DNA of 64,000 bases. It comes from Streptomyces lincolnensis (GTDB taxonomy: Bacteria; Actinomycetota; Actinomycetes; Streptomycetales; Streptomycetaceae). The notes below the pieces were generated by a model that was not told where the DNA came from, searched no databases, and saw nothing but the letters and a program-made list of their open reading frames with translations. The translations under genes and the position numbers were made by a program. Positions 62,768 to 64,000 of this stretch are shown here, piece by piece. Position 1 is the first letter of the stretch. Each line of letters begins with the position of its first letter. The stretch lies in the NCBI RefSeq assembly GCF_001685355.1, contig NZ_CP016438.1:7254001-7318000 (forward strand). Direction: 5' to 3'.

Positions 62768-64000
62768 ATGGGAGCCGCTCTGGGGTCGACCACCGACCCC
62801 AAGGAACTCATCCCGGGCGACGCCAAGAAAATGGGTGAGCTCGTCACCACCTTCAACGGCTGGTCGAAAAAGTTCGACGGAGTCGGCGACGGCCTGCGTG
62901 ACCTGAAGATCTCGGGTTGGACCGGCAAGGCCAGCGATGCCTTTTGGCCCGTCCTGTCCAAGGAGAAGGGCAACTGGTATCTCGCCGCCGACGCGATGTC
63001 GGGGGCGGCCTCGGCCATCTCCTCGTACTCCTCCACCCTGACCTGGGCGCAGCAGCAGGCCGCGACGGCGATCGAGCAGTGGAAGTCCGGCGATCACGAG
63101 GCCGCGGAAGCGACGCTGAAGGCCGCGCACGCGCAGCTGGACCCCGAGGCCAAGGCCTTGGCCAAGAAGCTCGACAACCTCTCCGGAGGCGCTTCCGACG
63201 CTCCTGGCTGGCTCGTCGACGCCCGGCAGTACGTCGACACCCAGAAGTGGATCGCTGATCACAACGCCGGCAAGACCAGTCAGACCCGGTGGGTGAAGGA
63301 GCAGCAGAAGTTCCTCGGCGGCGACGACGGCCGCTGGAACAAGAACAAGGAGTGGGGCAAGGACGAGAACGGCAACTGGTTCGTCAAGGACAAGCCCGCA
63401 CAGGGTGCGGACGGGGAGGACCCGGCCGCGCCCGGCAACAAGACCAACACCACCGTCAAGATCGCCGAGTGGACGGGCGGTGCCAGCGCCTGGTCGGACG
63501 GCGTCTCCAAAGAGGGGACGGTGGGCGGTGTCGGGTTGAAGGGCAACGTGGGCGCGTCCGCGCTGGGAGTGGACGGAACCGTCGGCGCGAGCATCGCGAA
63601 CGGACGCCTGCAGGCCGGCGCGCAAGGCAGCGCCTATCTGGCACAGGCCACCGCGAAGGGCAGCGCCGAGTGGGGCGTCGCCGCCGCCCAGGCCGAGGGC
63701 AAGGCCTTCGTGGGTGCCGAAGCCGGGGCCAACCTCGGTGTCGGCAAGGACGGTCTGCACGCCGGTGCGGAGGCGTTCGCCGGAGCCAAGGCCACCGGAT
63801 CGGTCTCCGCCGACGTCGCCGGCGTCGGTGCCGGTGTCAGCGGCGAGGCATGGGCGGGCGTGGGCGCCTCCGCCAACGCCGACCTGGGCATGAAGGACGG
63901 CAAGTTCACCATCGGCGGCGAACTCGGCGTCGGCCTGGGCGTCGGCGGCAAGGTCGGTTTCGACGTCACCGTCGATCCCGGCAAGGTGGTCGACTCGCTC
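62768..64000 (+). CDS. large WxG-headed putative T7SS-secreted protein (3' end outside window)
   Basis: The frame from ATG 62768 is open for 411 codons to the window edge. Residues 1-110 form a WXG100-like head: PGDAKKMGELVTTFNGWSKKFDGVGDGLRDLKISGWTGKASDAFW, with WTG in the turn. Residues 110-220 are charged and helical (AHAQLDPEAKALAKKLDNL; VKEQQKFLGG). From about 240 on comes a Gly/Ala/Val-rich repetitive stretch (GVGLKGNVGASALGVDGTVGAS, AGAEAFAGAKATGSVSADVAGVGAGVSGEAWAGVGASANADL) with alternating strand pattern. This head-plus-passenger build is that of T7SS polymorphic toxins or surface proteins; a toxin domain, if any, is beyond the window. Confidence 0.75.
   Translation, partial: MGAALGSTTDPKELIPGDAKKMGELVTTFNGWSKKFDGVGDGLRDLKISGWTGKASDAFWPVLSKEKGNWYLAADAMSGAASAISSYSSTLTWAQQQAATAIEQWKSGDHEAAEATLKAAHAQLDPEAKALAKKLDNLSGGASDAPGWLVDARQYVDTQKWIADHNAGKTSQTRWVKEQQKFLGGDDGRWNKNKEWGKDENGNWFVKDKPAQGADGEDPAAPGNKTNTTVKIAEWTGGASAWSDGVSKEGTVGGVGLKGNVGASALGVDGTVGASIANGRLQAGAQGSAYLAQATAKGSAEWGVAAAQAEGKAFVGAEAGANLGVGKDGLHAGAEAFAGAKATGSVSADVAGVGAGVSGEAWAGVGASANADLGMKDGKFTIGGELGVGLGVGGKVGFDVTVDPGKVVDSL

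Overview
The window is a piece of chromosome from a high-GC actinomycete, almost certainly a Streptomyces. The evidence is strong G/C bias at third codon positions, many GTG starts, GTGA/ATGA overlaps, dispersed intergenic repeats of the kind common in Streptomyces, and core genes in actinobacterial order (dxr-rseP-ispG ... proS ... rimP-nusA-ylxR-infB-DUF503-rbfA-truB ... ribF) followed by a type VII (ESX) secretion locus.

Layout. (1) 1-5.1 kb: the 3' part of a P-loop ATPase gene, a PucR-family regulator and an aldehyde dehydrogenase, closed by a long terminator hairpin. (2) 5.1-24.1 kb: a carbohydrate-utilisation locus that reads as a complete xyloglucan pathway. Two exported endo-enzymes (GH74, GH12) would cut the polymer. 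A lipoprotein and two permeases, with no ATPase gene, would import oligosaccharides. Four enzymes without signal peptides would strip them in the cytoplasm: GH95 (fucose), GH42 (galactose), GH31 (xylose) and GH3 (glucose). A LacI-family regulator is encoded with the GH31 gene, and palindromes with the core GAAGCGCTTCGA lie upstream of GH3, of the transporter and of lacI itself (two copies). A sulfotransferase gene sits inside the locus but has its own start and looks unrelated. (3) 24.1-28.1 kb: two tandem Ser/Thr kinase genes with C-terminal PQQ-type propellers. The first has lost its normal 3' end and the second carries a +1 frameshift. (4) 28.4-37.8 kb: an acyl-CoA dehydrogenase, the MEP-pathway genes dxr and ispG flanking an intramembrane protease, two acetyltransferases and proS. 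(5) 37.9-39.9 kb: a reverse-strand three-gene operon (lipoprotein, ferritin-like protein, degenerate aminoglycoside-phosphotransferase-like protein). (6) 40.1-52.3 kb: the translation/transcription core operon region. Between truB and ribF sits a 1247-residue trypsin-like/P-loop/helical-repeat protein in which both the protease serine and the Walker A lysine are replaced. (7) 52.3-64 kb: part of a type VII secretion locus: an EspI-like MinD ATPase with a repetitive proline-rich arm, an unknown protein and EccE on the minus strand; EccB, mycosin, a small membrane protein, a WXG100-like protein and the start of a large WxG-headed secreted protein on the plus strand, with a DUF4333-type lipoprotein in between. 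EccC, EccD and the canonical EsxA/EsxB pair are not in the window.

The most interesting parts are the xyloglucan locus with its operator set (including five GAAGC half-sites, four of them phased at 11 nt, between lacI and GH31), the apparently doubly inactive trypsin-STAND-like protein, the damaged kinase pair, and the T7SS substrate pair at the right edge. No rRNA, tRNA, CRISPR array, insertion sequence or phage gene was seen.
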